In this document: piece by piece, positions 1-13,001 of the stretch
How the letters are laid out: each line of letters opens with the position of its first letter
Numbering within the stretch: position 1 is the first letter of the stretch
NCBI GenBank assembly: GCA_027943335.1
Contig: BSBK01007744.1
Span: forward strand, 31,001-95,000
Direction: 5' to 3'
Source: Chamaecyparis obtusa
Taxonomy: Eukaryota > Streptophyta > Pinopsida > Cupressales > Cupressaceae
DNA length: 64,000 nt
Notes under the pieces: generated by a model
Database searches by the model: none
The model's input: the letters and a program-made list of their open reading frames with translations, nothing else
What the model was told of the DNA's origin: nothing
Position numbers and translations under genes: made by a program

Positions 1-14
1 GAGCAAAAAACTGA

Positions 15-270
15 AGAACACAAAAATCAAGGGCCACAAGATCAAGAGCAATAAGATTAAGGCCCACAAGATCAAGGGCCACAAGATGAAGCTCAAGAGG
101 ACTAAATTTTACTGCCTTCTGAAAGAGAGAACCTTATTTTTCTCTTCATAAGGTTATCTCTTTTGAAAGGCATTAAAATGTTTCCCTCTTGAGCTTCAAC
201 TTATGACCATTGATATTTTTACTATTGATCTTGTGACACTTGATCTTGTTTCTCTTCATTTTTTTTCTCT
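15..270. repeat. Imperfect inverted repeat, hairpin-capable
   Basis: The sequence from about 15 to 139 reappears as its reverse complement from about 146 to 270. The best-paired part is next to the centre: GAAAGAGAGAACCTTAT on the left faces ATAAGGTTATCTCTTTTGAAAG on the right with a ~10-base TTTTCTCTTC loop. Outward, the arms still match around GAAGCTCAAGAGG and the AAGATCAAGGGCCACAAG-type repeats. The left arm is itself internally repetitive. No coding capacity is seen. It could be a foldback/MITE-like element or a head-to-head duplication; terminal duplications were not found, so the class is open. Confidence 0.6.
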
Positions 271-414
271 CGATCCTGTTGCCCTGGTCGAGAGACTAAG
301 AATTAGCATTCAAAAAAAAGAAATAAAGAAAACATAATTTAAAAAATACCCACCAATATTAATCATGGCAACTTCCTTAACTTCAATTTTGAATTGACTC
401 CTTTGTTGCTCCAT

Positions 415-512
415 CTTGAAAGAGGGCAACAAGATCAAGGGTCACACGATCAAGCTCAAGAGGGATACATTTTACTACCTTTAGGAAGAGAGAACCTTAT
501 TTTTCTCTTCAT
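415..512 (+). repeat. Direct copy of the left arm of the inverted repeat
   Basis: This stretch repeats the left arm at roughly 50-150 in the same orientation, sharing ACAAGATCAAGGGTCACA-like sequence, GCTCAAGAGG, ATTTTACT and GAGAGAACCTTATTTTTCTC. There are thus three copies of the module in 500 bp, two direct and one inverted. The short open frame over it is incidental. Confidence 0.55.
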
Positions 513-890
513 CATTACACTCAACATTGAAAAAAAAGATGAGAGGGAAACTATTTGCAAAATTGTTTTCACATTTTTATTTACAGCCTTGATCAGTTTC
601 ACTGGAGCCTTCTACATCCTTGTTGTGTTTGAGCGATGTTTTATCTGTCACAACATGTAATAGATATAAATGAGCTATTTTAGAGAAGTATTTTACCATG
701 TTAGGGTGTTTCTCACATTTCTTCTCTCATATCTATCCTATTTGATGATTCTATTGAATAAAGGGGGAGCCGTAATGACAAATTTTCATAAGGATACAAT
801 AGGTTTTAAAGTTATTTCTTGTGTGTTTGTAGCGGTGAAAAATTGAAATTTTCTAGGGTCCACTAGATCCTAGAATAGTTGCATTTTGCC
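513..890. other. AT-rich stretch with no recognised gene
   Basis: No supported gene. A purine run (AATAAAGGGGGAGCC, about 757-771) looks like the polypurine tracts that precede LTRs elsewhere in this window, but no LTR start with a partner copy could be matched to it. Confidence 0.3.
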
Positions 891-997
891 AATGATTATC
901 CTAGTAAGCAAGCAGTTGCATTTTTCTTAGTTAGCACTACAAATGATTATCCCAGTAAGCAAGTAGTTGCATTTTGTATTTTGTTTGGTTAGCACTA
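891..997 (+). repeat. Tandem duplication, two copies of ~51-56 bp
   Basis: Copy 1 (891-941) and copy 2 (942-997) both begin AATGATTATCC, continue through AGTAAGCAAG and AGTTGCATTTT, and end in TTAGCACTA. They differ by a few substitutions and a short insertion in the second copy. Confidence 0.6.
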
Positions 998-1296
998 TAT
1001 TTTATTTCATTTATTACCTTTTGGCATTGCTAATGAATCACAATAGAAGAACTTGTGCATATTATATTTCTATTATTTAATGTTTTTAAATATCGTCAAG
1101 TTAATATTCTTATGATAACAAATAATCTAGTTTGCATTTTGTAGCAATCAACCATTCACGATGCATATTTGTATTTAGTTTCAAAGAATTATACAAATTT
1201 CATTTTTGACAATTTCTGCACAATATATCTATAATTTATGAATGGAAAAAATAGAATCATAAATGTGTTGCATTCTACTAATAATTACAGGTTAAA

Positions 1297-3712
1297 ACTA
1301 ATGAGAAGTACAAGAATAGATTAAATGATATAAGCACTTGACAGGATTGTAAAAATACTATGATTTGAAATCAAGTAGATGAATCAAAATGAAAAAGGCC
1401 AGTAAACGCCTCTTAGTGTAATTAATCTGACATAAAGATGCACAAAACAAAAAGAGGCAAAGAAAGAAAACATTTTCTTGGATTAGGACAGGTCAAATGG
1501 GCTCTACACGAACGAACCAACCACATAGCCACTTTGAATACTAATGAGAAGGACAAGGACAATTTAAATGTCATAAGCACTTGGAGGGATTGTAAAAATA
1601 CTAGGATTTCAAATCAAGCAAATGAATCAACACAGAAAAACCTACAAATGCCTCTTGGCTTAATTAATCTAATATAGAGACACACAAAAAAAATTAGACA
1701 AATAAAAAAAATAGTTACTTAGATTATGATAGTTAAAATGCGCTTTGCATGGATGAAAAAGCTACATAGCCACTTCGAATATTAATGAGAAAGGAAAGGA
1801 TAGGATAAATGGCATAAGCGCTTGGTGGGATTGTAAAAATGCTATGATTTCAAATCAAGTAGACATCTCAACACGAAAAAACCTACAAACACCTCTTGAT
1901 GTAATTAATCCAACATAGAGACACACAAAAGAAAAATAAGTAAACAAAGAAAATAATTGCTTGGATTAAGATAGGTCAAATGGGCTACACATGCATGGAC
2001 CAGCCACATAGCCACTTTGAATACTAATGAGTAGGATAAGGACAGGTTGATAGCATAAGCACTTGACGGGATTGTAAAAATGTTGATATTTCAAATCAAG
2101 TGGATGACTTGACACAAAAAACTTGCAAACACCTTTCAGCGTAATTAATTCGATATAGAGATGCACAAAATAAAAATAAGAAAACAAACTAAACACTTTA
2201 TTGGATTAGGATAGGTCAAATGGACTTTGCACGCACGAATCAACCACATAGCCACTTTGAATACTAATGAGAAGAAAAAGGATAAGTTAAATGGCATTAG
2301 CACTTGGTGGGATTGTAAAAACATTGGGATTTCAAATCAAGTGAACAACTCAACATGAACAAATTGAAAATGCTTATTGATGTAATTAATTTGACATAGA
2401 AGCACAAAACAAAAAGAGGCAAACAAAGAAAATACTTTCTTTGATTATGACAGGTCAAATGGGCTCTGCATGCATAGACCAACCACATAGCCTCTTTGAA
2501 TAATAATGAGAAGGAGAAGGATAGGTTAAATGGCATAAGAACTTCACAAGATTGTAAAAATACTGAGATTTCAAATCAAAGGATTGACTAGATACAAAAA
2601 TCCCTAAAAATGTCTCTTGACATAATTAATCTGACATAGAGATGCAAAAAACAAAAAGAGGAAAATAAAGAAAACACTTGGTTGGATTATGACAGATCAA
2701 ACGGGCTCGGTAAGCACAAACCAGCCACATAGCCACTTTGAATACTAATGAGAAGGACAAGGACATGTTAAATAACATAAGCGCTTGGTGTGATTGTAAT
2801 AAAGCTGTGATTTTAAATCAAGTAGATGACTTGACACAAAAAAAATTGTAAATGCCTCTCGACATAATTAATCCAACATATAGATGCACAAAACAAAAAT
2901 AGGCAAAGAAATTAAACACTTTCTTGGATTAAGACATGGCAAATGGGCTCCACATGCATAGATAAGCCACATAGCCATTTTGAATACTAATGAGAAGGAC
3001 AAGGAAAAGTTAAATGACATAAGAAATTGGTGGAATTGTAAAAATTCTAAAATTTCAAATCAAGTGGACATCTCGACATGAAAAAACCTGCAAATGCCTC
3101 TTAGCATAATTAATCTGACATAGAGATGCACAAAATAAAAAGGCAAACAAAGAAAATACTTTCTTGGATTAGGATAGGTCATATGGGCTCTACACGCATG
3201 GAATACTAATGATAATGAAAAATATAGGTTAAATGGCATAATAAATTGGTGGGATTATAAAAATGATGATATTTGAAATCAAGCGGATGACTCAATATGG
3301 AAAAACTTGCAAATGCCTCTAGGCATAATTAATTTGACATAGAAATACACAAAACAAAAAAATGCAAAACATAGAAAACACTTTCTTGGATTAGGATAGG
3401 TCAAATGGGCTCTGCGGGCACGAACGAACCACATACCCACTTTGAATAATAATGAGAAGGAAAAGGACAAGTTAAATAACATAAGCACTTGGCAGGATTG
3501 TAAAAATGTTGAGATTTCAAATCAAGCAAACAAATCGACATGAAAAACCTACAAATGTCTCTCAACATAATTAATTTGACATAAAGATACACAAACAAAA
3601 AGAGATAAGCAGATAAAACACTTACTTGTATTAAGACAGGTCAAATGGGCTCCACACATAAGGACCAACCACATAGCCATTTTGAATACTAATGAGAAGG
3701 ACAAGGACTGGT
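1297..3712 (+). repeat. Tandem array of about ten ~240-bp units
   Basis: A unit of about 240 bp is repeated head to tail. The anchor ATAGAGATGCACAAAA recurs near 1432, 1674, 1915, 2155, 2396, 2636, 2878, 3120, 3342 and 3581, so spacing is 239-242 bp except one 222-bp unit that has lost about 20 bp around the AGCCACATAGCCAC segment (near 3200). Each unit also carries GGTCAAATGGGCTC, AATACTAATGAGAAGGA, AGCACTTGG and GATTTCAAATCAAG. Adjacent units differ by many substitutions, so the array is old. Short frames on both strands repeat with the unit and are not genes. Confidence 0.9.
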
Positions 3713-4797
3713 TTGTGTGATCAAAAGTGTGACACACTTCTATGAACCATTACACTTGAGATAATTCATGGAAGAGGAAATCTCAAGAAGTGGCTCATAG
3801 CTTCCTAGTTTAAGCGAGTTTAATCCTTCTCATAATGCTCATCAAATTGCAATAGAGGATTTAGTGACTTGACTACTCCAAAATAGAAGATTCAAATCTA
3901 AGAATGAAGCTAATAATGCAATAGTGCAAGATAGAATGAGAGATTAAGCTAAGAATGTATACAAAATAACTAGTTTTCTAGAATGAGAATACAAGAGCTA
4001 TACTATTGAAGCAATGCAAGAAAGGAAACTAGATTAACAATGCAATATTTAAGATAGAATGAAGCTAAGCTAAGAGAAACTAAGAATTTGAAATAGAAAA
4101 AGTAATCTAAGAATGCAAGAGAATGTAAGATGCAAAAATATTAAGAAAATCTAGATAGGAACCAATATGCGAGATAACAAGATCGCAAGATTTGAAGATT
4201 ACAATATGCAAGATTAGGATCCTTGAGCAAAGGAAGAGCTTCCTTTTAAAAGAATTGCCTCAAGAATGGATGGTGGAGATTAAGAGGCAATAGAGTGAGT
4301 GATTGAGATGAAGAGGCAAAAGGAGATGCAAGGAGATGAAAGGTTAGGTAGAAATGAATGGTGAGGATTAAGAGGAAAAAGGGAAATGTTAGGTGGAATA
4401 ACACAAAATAGCAATTTTGAAAGCACAAATCCCTTTTTAATTGCTAATTAATCAAGATTAAGTATGTGCACACATGTGAATGTGTTATTTTAATAAAAGT
4501 GTAGGTACTTTATATTAAAATTAAGGTTATAACAATTAAATAAATATGCAAGCTCTTGAAATTAGACCATAGTATAAGATCAGTGATATAAGATTTTGAT
4601 TTTTTTTTAATTATGCAAAGGGGATTTTCAGGTTGCTTTGTGTTGGCTAAATATTTTGTAGGTAGTCGTAAACACACTACTTGCAAAATGGGATATTAGA
4701 TACAGTGTATGAGAAATAATCTCTCCTCTCAACTTAGGGGAGGCACCCTTCTTATTGCGACTAATTCAACTAAAACTTAACAAGAAACTCAAATGTA
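3713..4797. other. Non-coding, purine-rich region
   Basis: About 1.1 kb between the tandem array and a solo LTR. It is rich in AAGAATGCAAGA/AGATAGAATGA-like words, with no frame resembling a known protein. The sequence resumes after the solo LTR at 6060. Nothing further can be supported. Confidence 0.3.
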
Positions 4798-4802
4798 ATC
4801 TA

Positions 4803-6054
4803 TGTAATACCCCAAAAATGGGCTATAAGTTCATTAACCTCCTACATCGACAAATCGAACAAAATCGACATCAAAGTCCTAACCTAAGGCACATCTAACA
4901 TCATCGAATCATAATTGATTATCTTAAATTCTGCATCGGAGAATATTCCTAGTAATATTCCTAATTATCTTAATTATCTTTAATTTAATGATTATTTGGC
5001 GATAAATCACATTTATCCTAAGTTTGATTAATTGAATATTTTCATATTTAATTAATTAGATTTAATATTTGCCACTTAATTGTGTAATTAAATTTAATTC
5101 TATCTATTATTAATTGTATTATTTAATTTTGACAATAAATCAAAATTCCTATCTTTAATTGATTAAATTCTTATTTAATTAATTAAAGCATGTTGTCATT
5201 ATTTAATAATAGAATTTTTAATAAAAGTTTGGTAAAATAGTTAATTAACCCATAAATTAATTATTTTATTTCAAAAAGCAGTTGAGTTGAGGATAAATCA
5301 CTTTATTTATTTATTTAATTCTTAATTATTATGCATATTCAAAAGAAACAGTTAAACTCCAAATCAGAAAATCAATGCAAGTTATTGACTTTTTGGAACT
5401 CAACATCCTTTTGGAGTTCAAAAAGCTGATCTAAACTCTAATTTGAGTTAAAAAGCTATTTTTGCATGTTTTTGCATGATTTTGAGAATTAACTATCTTT
5501 CATGATCGGATAACTCAAAAATCAAGATGAGTTAATTTGAGTGATTTATGGCTTTTATCCATGCACCTCCAAAGCCCTGGATTTCTATAAATTAAAGGCT
5601 TCAGCTCTTCACAAATCATCTCATATTTTGCACAATCACGCTGGAGAATTGGAATTGAAGAATCAAAGCTCTTGCGAATCGACATCTTTGTGAGATCAAT
5701 CTTATTTTTGCATTCATATTTCATATCATTGTTAGATTAGCATTGCATATCAATTTTCAATAGCATTCATAGCATATCAATTTCATATTAGCATAGATTC
5801 ATATCAGTTTTTATCATTCTTATTGCATAGAAAATATCAAAAATATAGATCAATTGCATTCAAATCCTTCATTTAGGTGTCGTCTAGGTCACTGATCTCG
5901 ATAACAATCTGAGAACATTAATCTCGCACCTACTAGAAGGCAGTAAATCGCTTGGTTAAATAGCTTTCAATTTTGCACGATTTTGATTTTTGCTAACCTC
6001 TAATGTTTTACTGAGTGTTGTGTCTACAGATCAGGTACAATTTTCACACACACA
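4803..6054 (+). mobile_element. Solo LTR with 5-bp target duplication
   Basis: The 1252-bp segment starts TGTAATACCCCAAAAATGGG and ends ACACACACA, i.e. TG...CA termini. It is bracketed by a perfect ATCTA direct repeat at 4798-4802 and 6055-6059. There is no second LTR and no internal region next to it, so it is best explained as a solo LTR left by recombination between the two LTRs of an element. The TGTAATACCCC start is of a kind often seen in plant Ty3/gypsy LTRs. A TATA-like TATAAATT at 5586-5593 gives the plus orientation. Superfamily assignment is inference. Confidence 0.75.
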
Positions 6055-6059
6055 ATCTA

Positions 6060-9000
6060 CATTGGGTGTTTCACGTATCACTTCCTCTTTCTTCAGGAAG
6101 GATTTCACTTTCACAAGGATACACTTCTACACACTGAAAACTTTTACAATTTCACCTCTAAGAACTAGTTGGAGCAATAATACCAATAAACTCAAAATTA
6201 ACCGAAATATTAATTGTTAAGCATACTAGTTGACTATAAACTAAGGAATATATATAAGCTCACAGACTTATACACTATCCTGAAGAGAGTTTAAACTATG
6301 AAGTAGAAATATGATAAGCACAAAGACTTGAACACATGAAACTTCTTTTCTATTCTTAATATCGGTATGAACCATAGCTCAAAGACTATGCATTCACTTA
6401 ATTGACAATTATAGCACAAATTCTACAAAAAATCAGATTTAAGGGTCTCTGTATAACAGCACAAATAATTCCAAAAGTCTCCTCAACTCAAAGATTGAAA
6501 AACACTTGCTTTTTATTCACTCTAAAAATCAGCTTGCACAAATTAAAGCAAAGTTTGAACTTGCACAATTTCTCCAGAGTTTTCTTGCAATGCATAAAGA
6601 TAAATATTTACAATGAGCCCTCTTGTATTTATAGGAGAGAGGCTATGACAAAAATATGGAAAACTAACTACCTAGGTTTGACTTATTCAACATTACAGTC
6701 CTCTATAGTGTGATTACATGTAGCAAGATATGTAATTGCAAATTTTTACTTTACATGTTTCATTACATATCTAATTGCAATTTTATGCTTTGCATGTAAC
6801 TTGTCAAAATGTATGATGAAAAATAAACTAAGTGTCTAAAAAAACATGACTCCTAATATATTAACCTCTATTGGAGAGGTTTTCCTGTCACCAAAATACT
6901 AAGTGTTGGAAATCTTCAAATCTATACATGGATGGGAACATCTGCAAAAAATAACACTTTGACCTCTGCATTTGGTGGTATCAACAAATCATTGATTTTC
7001 GTTATCACCCATAAGTGGAAAACTGTTCACGATCCCTCTTATTGATCTTGCTACCACCTGCTTGGAATCAGTCTTGAAAGCATTCTAATATTTATGAAAC
7101 TTGAGTTTCATCTTTTTGTCGTTTGTGATGATTGGCCCTTCTGACTTTGGATGAACACTTGTAGCACCGAGATGTTGGTGGCTCATGTCTACAAGCTATG
7201 CTTCAATCAATGCTAAAAAATGTTGCATTAGGGATTCTTGAATGCAATTTAGGTATTTTGGGGTGCACTGCAGATTTGACTGCATGTAGTTCAACTTGCA
7301 ATATTTTATGTAGTTGGACCAAAAAGTTCCTACTACAAGGGAAAAACATAGGACTTTAAGTGAAATCATGGTTTTTGGACCCAACTGCACTTAGGATTGC
7401 ATGTGTAGTTCATTTTGAAATCAGGTAAAAAATCCTCAATTTGCACTTCGAATTGCTTTTTCAACTTGGGTATTGTAGGAGATTTTAGATGCGATTGTGC
7501 ATTTGACTACATGTAACAATACATGCAGTTGGTGTAAAAATCTTTGATTTGGATAAACTTAGAGTGGAGATTTATAGGGTAGTTTCACTTTTGATTACAT
7601 GTAACAGTACATGTAATGGGTCTCAAAAATTCCAATTTTGGAATTATAATGGATTTGGGCCAAAAAATGTATTCGGGGATTTTTGAGGTGATTACATATT
7701 GCATTACATGTAAAATGACATGCAATGAAATATGCAATGGATGTGAAAAACCCCAAAATTCAAAACATAGGTAAGCATGAAATGGAACTTTTGGAGGGAA
7801 TTACACTCTGAACTTTGGGAAACACTGCATAGTAAGTATGAGGTATACTGATTTTTTGCAAGGTATATATATATATATGCAAGTTTCTCAAATATTGTAT
7901 TTCATGGAAATGAAAGGGAATTTCAATTTTCTTAAGGTAATGATATGAATGTGAAATTTATGGGTATGGCTCCAAATGGATGAGGAATTCAATCTTTCAA
8001 TATTATTTTGGAAATGGCGGCATATGCATTGGAAATATTCTTCAACACCATGCTCAATGCAAGCATGAAGGGATTCATTGGTTTGTGTTTCAACTGGATT
8101 TGAAACAATCCTTTTGCCATTATCATGAATTCATGGTGAAAATAGAAATCTTCACATATAACCCTCTTTGAACCTCTTGAAATTTTTTGATAAGCATTCA
8201 CAAAAAAGAAACCCCCAAATATGGCTTCCAAAGAACCAAAGATGAATGCAAATCCTATTTTTGACAGAAAATTTATTCATAAAACCTTGGTTGTAGCTAA
8301 AAAATGATATCTAACTCAAAAAATATCCATTATTATACATCCAAAACATATGGGAGGGAAAAAATGACCATTTAAAAGTAAAAAATAACAATAAAAAGAG
8401 CATATACAACCACATTTTTATCAAAAACAACCATGAAAAACACATACTTCTGCAAAATAAAACATGTTTTTGACTGAAAATGTTCATAAAAATGTAAAAC
8501 AAGACGCTCATACCTATTTTGAAAAGAAAAGATATCCTTGCTTTCAAAAACCGAAACCAACCCTAGAACTTGCGCAGAAGAAAGCGACTTGTATCAAAGC
8601 TTTTCGGAATAACAATGAGGAATGGAGATTTTTAAAAACTTATGAACTGGGCATTTCTCATGGATTCGGCAAGGAGGACTTAGAGTCCAAAAATGATACT
8701 GTAATTTTACTGATAGTTCACACACAAGACTCAGCATTTCCAGAATTTAATTCTGAGTTCGCATTAATGTTTACTTCACACTTAAGATGTAACGTTAAGA
8801 GAGAAACCCGATATGTTTTAAAATCGGAGCTTTTTAAACTCTTAACATTACATATTACACATTCCATTGCATTAATACACAAAAGCACATAGAATTTCTG
8901 CTTAGTAAAAATGTTTCGGGGGTTTGGAAGTATTTCGCACTTTAAAATATTACATGCCATAAAACATATGTAATGCTTAATAAAAATTCTGATGACTTTT

Positions 9001-9640
9001 TTGCATATCGGGACTTTTGGATGCCTTTACATATATAATAACATGGGTATTTTTCATGCAAAGGAAAAAGTAACATTAATAAAAATGTCCGATTTGGGAG
9101 TGAGTCGGAAGTTTTATTTGAATTTACACACATATTAACATATTAAAATATATGCAATGTAAAATATAAAATCTCTATCTTTATAAATCTCGTGAAAATC
9201 CATTTAAATATATTTGAGACTTTTAAAAATAACATTACATATTTTAATTATGTATGAAACCCAACCAAAGGTAACTTAAGAATTTTTAATAATATAATAT
9301 TAATATATTATTAAAAATTAAACAACAATAAAATAAAACTAAAATAAAAACAAAACAAAAAATAAACATTAAATTTAACGACTTAAAACTTCTAAATAAA
9401 TAAATAAATTTATTTATTTAATAAAAATACTTAGAGTTTTAAAACCAAATTAATTCAAATCGAAAACACGATTAAATTTATGTGTAGTTGTCTAAATTTA
9501 ATTAAAACAAAAGTTATGACAACACTTTGCATAATTATGTTCAGTAAATATTCCTTTGAGAATTAGGATTTTATTTTGAGGTAATTTGATCAAAAAGGGG
9601 GTTCAAGTTCTACTAGACCAATTTTAGGTGATTACATTTG
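6060..9640. other. AT-rich DNA with no recognised gene
   Basis: No frame in this 3.6 kb resembles a known family. Visible details: recurring TACATGTAA/TGCATGTA words with short palindromes (about 6710-6800 and 7395-7740), a TATATAT run near 7865, a minus-strand TATAAATA (plus-strand TATTTATA at 6626-6633), and a perfect AAATAAATAAA/TTTATTTATTT palindrome near 9397-9420. A 142-codon open frame at 8464-8892 has no recognisable feature and sits in AT-rich sequence, so I do not call it a gene. Parts may be old LTR sequence. Confidence 0.3.
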
Positions 9641-11679
9641 CCCCTATTTGACTAATGTGTGAGTGATCTGGGAACACATTAAGTCAAAGAATGATGATGT
9701 CAAGGTAGTTGATAGAGATCTGACTCCGAACCTGATTGAATGTAGATCAATAAGAAATATGAGAGTATCCAGCCTGATATTTAATTGATGAGACTGAATA
9801 TTTTTCCGAAGTGATTGAGATAGATAGTCATTTGAGAGACAATACCAAATTGATATGGGTCTTGATGAACCTGAAATGCCCCGAGAGATCAAAAAGATGT
9901 ATTTTTGAGTGAACTAATATGAAGCAATAAGAACACTCTTTTAGATTGGAGATACAAAGAACCCCAACTTGATATGAAGCGATGAATCTAAGATGCCCTG
10001 AGTGATGATGTTTTAGTCCTAATTGACTTGATCGATTTTAGATTTGGTTCAATTTCTAGTTTTGCAGATTAGGAGATTTGATTGATGAAAAGATTTTCTA
10101 TGTTGTCATGGCCCCTTGGGATTGAAATGGAAATGAGGTGCAAGGGGAAAAGATTAGCCTCAGATATCTAAGAAAAGAATATGAAAGTGAGAAGGAAGTG
10201 ATAGAGTTAGCAATAAACTACATTTGATATTTAAATAAGATTGAATTTCAATTTTTATCCTAAAAATAGGATCAAGAACAAAGATTTGAAATGGAATACC
10301 TCGCCAAAGAGGAAGGAAGGATGAAAAGCATAGCTCAAGGTAGACTAGAAATGAAAATCTAAATGCATCCCTAGAATTAGATGCAACTAAGACACGAGAG
10401 TAGTCAAGTCACCAATTTGATAGCTGTTAATTTTTTATCAATTGAGTGTTTGGGACATTAGAGGTCAGTACAACCTTCACTAGTGCGAGAGAAACTATGA
10501 AAATATGAATATGAACCTATCGAATAAGATGTAGGAAACACATGTACACATCGAGACACAAAAGATAAGATGACCTGAACATGGTTTCCAAGTTAATATT
10601 GTAAGATAACACCCATATCGAGGCACAAGCTACCAAGATAGCCAAGAGTGTCATTGTACATGCTACACACAAGCAAAAAATAAGGAGATAATTCCAACCT
10701 CACCTAAGTGTCCAAATAAAGAGGGTTGAGGTATGTGTGGCATTCCAATTATGATGGAGGCTCTTACCACAGACACCTAATTTATTTGGAAACTTAGGAT
10801 CATTGAAATCACACCACAAGTAGAAATCAAAGAAAACATATGACATGCCCTCATTCATGAATATATAGTCAAGTAGACATCTTCATGAGACCTTAGAAGA
10901 TATAACAACCAAAAATCAATGATAACAGACAACACACAAGAAAATAGTTCAACATATCTCAGATATTTTCAATTTTCTAGGATGTAGTTTGTGTTGGGTG
11001 TTAAGGAAACACCTTTGTGCTAGTGTCAAAGTGAAAGTGTGCAGTAGATAGTGCAAGATCTGATATGTGTTAAGAAACACAGTGATGTCCAGATTGGTAG
11101 GGTTAAGAAACACTGAAGGATTGGGGTGTTGAGAAAAACCAAGTAGTGTTAGTGTTAAAGTGTTCATTGGAAAGGACTAATAAACTGACTCAAGTTAATA
11201 TCAAGAGGTTGATCAAGTGATAAATCATTGACAACTTAGATAGGTGTACGATTTCCCCCAGACAATAGATAAGAATCGAGGACAAGACTAAGATTAGTCC
11301 TAGCCCATGATAGTACAAGGAGACAGAGAGTGAGATGGATGCAGAGAGATAAGAGATTAGCCATGTGTTAATAGATGGAGTGATGATTACAAGTGACGCA
11401 TGTTTTCCAAGTTTTCACCACTTGGGATTATTTCTATTTTTTCTACCAAGGTGCCTATTTCTAGGTTTTCACCAAGGCACAATTTTTTTCATTTTTTTCT
11501 TTTTTTGTTCTCTTTCATTTTTTTATTTTTTCTATATTTTTTTATATTTGATTTTTTTTATTGATGCATCAAAGTGCCTATTTCTAGGGTTTCACAAGAT
11601 GATCATTTTTTTAGGATCATAGATTGTTGTACAAGGAAGAATAATGCCTAGTTGTTGAGTCATTTTAGATGAAGAGCAT
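9641..11679. other. Unassigned sequence left of element B
   Basis: No supported gene. Around 10990-11150 the word GTTAAGAAACAC recurs three or four times. A T-rich stretch occupies about 11480-11560. Because minus-strand element B ends just to the right, some of this may be B's 3' untranslated region or 3' LTR, but no matching second LTR was found. Confidence 0.3.
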
Positions 11680-11759
11680 TGAGAGGATCTTTGAGGACAT
11701 CACCATTTGTAGTAGTCATTTGATAAGATTCATAACCAAATGTTTTAGCGATAATAAAA

Positions 11760-11960
11760 GGATCTAGCCAGTAGTGCCCAACTGTTAAGAGTTTCATAGC
11801 CAAGGAAAGACCATTCAAGTGAGATCCAAAAATATCCTCCTGGACCTATCTTAACACTTTTCCAAATTCCTCACGTTCTAGACACCTAAGGAGAGTACCA
11901 TCTAGACTTCTCTTAAACAAGTCATTAGTGATGAGTAGATACTAGGATGCACTTCTTGGA
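11760..11960 (-). pseudogene. Integrase zinc-binding region relic (element B)
   Basis: Minus-strand translation gives a stretch with TLLRCLEREEFGKVLR, then VQEDIFGSHLNGLSLAMKLL and GHYWL. This matches the spacing of the HHCC N-terminal zinc-binding region of plant Ty3/gypsy integrases (LLRCL...H.G..G.H.NG..LA.K.L..GYYWP). The stop in LR*VQ and drift at the histidines show it is dead. The catalytic DDE core is not recognisable downstream. Confidence 0.55.
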
Positions 11961-12074
11961 AGGTTATGATAGATTTGAGAGTAGCAGGAGGTATTGGAGG
12001 TAATGAAGGTGTAGATGGGGATGGTGGGAAAGGGGAGTTCATCCACTAGGAATTCATAGAAGAATTCATATTTT

Positions 12075-12420
12075 TCAATTTGTAGCATTGAGGCTGAGAT
12101 AGCCATAGCATCTGTTGTTCTATATTCTGCACATAGTAACTGCTAAAATTTGATGAATACAAAGTATTTCTTTAAGTAATCAACCAGTAGAAGCCTATAT
12201 GATAGTATTTTGTCTCTATTTCAGTATTGATTAGTAATTTGATTGATTATCAACTGAGAGTGGATAGGAATTTCTTGTATCATCCTTTCAATAGCTAGTT
12301 TGAATCCATTATATTCATCCATATTGTTTCTGTAGGAAAATATTATCTTGTATTCGTTAAGAAGTTTGTAGCCTTGTAGAGATATGAATAGAATATCAGC
12401 GTCAACACATTTTTGTATGA
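12075..12420 (-). pseudogene. RNase H relic (element B)
   Basis: Minus-strand frame reading NNMDEYNGFKLAIERM, later QLIINQITNQY and then AEYRTTDAMAISASM. This follows the Ty3/gypsy RNase H pattern NN.AEY.AL..GL..A, GDSQLI.NQI and R..N...DA.A..AS. The segment that should hold the GDS aspartate is missing between IPIHS and QLIINQ, and there are two in-frame stops, so the relic is catalytically dead. Confidence 0.6.
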
Positions 12421-12559
12421 ATAAGTCATCAAATTATATCTTCCATGAATTTTGAGTTAAATGTAAGATAGATTCATCAAGTATCCCATCTGCAAGTACC
12501 TTTGGGAGGTTTTCACCATTGGATACATCTTTTATTTTTACATTTTTAGGATTTGATAT

Positions 12560-12960
12560 TGCCACAGAGTGGTTTCACCATCATATCACATTTTATTTTT
12601 TCTTTTTCTTTTCTGACTAAGATTATTGAGATCTTCCTTTGTTATGTCTCCGCTCATTGCACTAGTGGAAGAACTGAAAGATTCAACAACTTTTAGGTAG
12701 AGGATAGTTCAGGATTAATGTCAAAAGATATGAGTTGGAGAGAGTCAAGAGGATTCCACATAAATATATTAGGATGGATGAGGGATAAAGGTTTGATAAC
12801 TTCAAGTGAAAAGATACTGGTATCATCCTCATCATTCATGAATGAATTCGAGAGATCAAGAAAGTTATCTTTCATAGAGTGTTGTCGATTGTGAATCATC
12901 CTAGAAGTATCAAAAGAGTTTAGAGGAATATTACGTGAATCTAACTGAGATAATCTATTC
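12560..12960 (-). pseudogene. Linker region of element B polyprotein
   Basis: A fairly open minus-strand frame (for example 12693-12899) containing FMNDEDDTSIFSLEVIKP and ISFDINPELSST. It lies between the A insertion and the RNase H relic. I recognise it only as acidic spacer of the kind found between protease and RNase H of such polyproteins. No catalytic motif is visible. Confidence 0.4.
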
Positions 12961-13001
12961 CAAAAAATAAGTCCTTGTTATAGAAGTGTGTGAATAGGAA
13001 C

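Noticed and set aside
1297..3712. Tandem array considered as a CRISPR array
   Set aside because: Units of ~240 bp with no short repeat/unique spacer pattern; plant nuclear DNA.
1966..3737. Series of short minus-strand frames with similar sequences
   Set aside because: They recur with the ~240-bp tandem unit and shift frame between units, so they are shadows of the repeat.
8464..8892. A 142-codon open frame starting with ATG in AT-rich sequence
   Set aside because: No motif, no homology I recognise, overlapping frames on the other strand and no gene structure around it; length is within what chance allows over 64 kb.
11365..11622. Frame encoding a Phe-rich peptide that looks membrane-like
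   Set aside because: It is a translated T-rich tract; no conserved motif.
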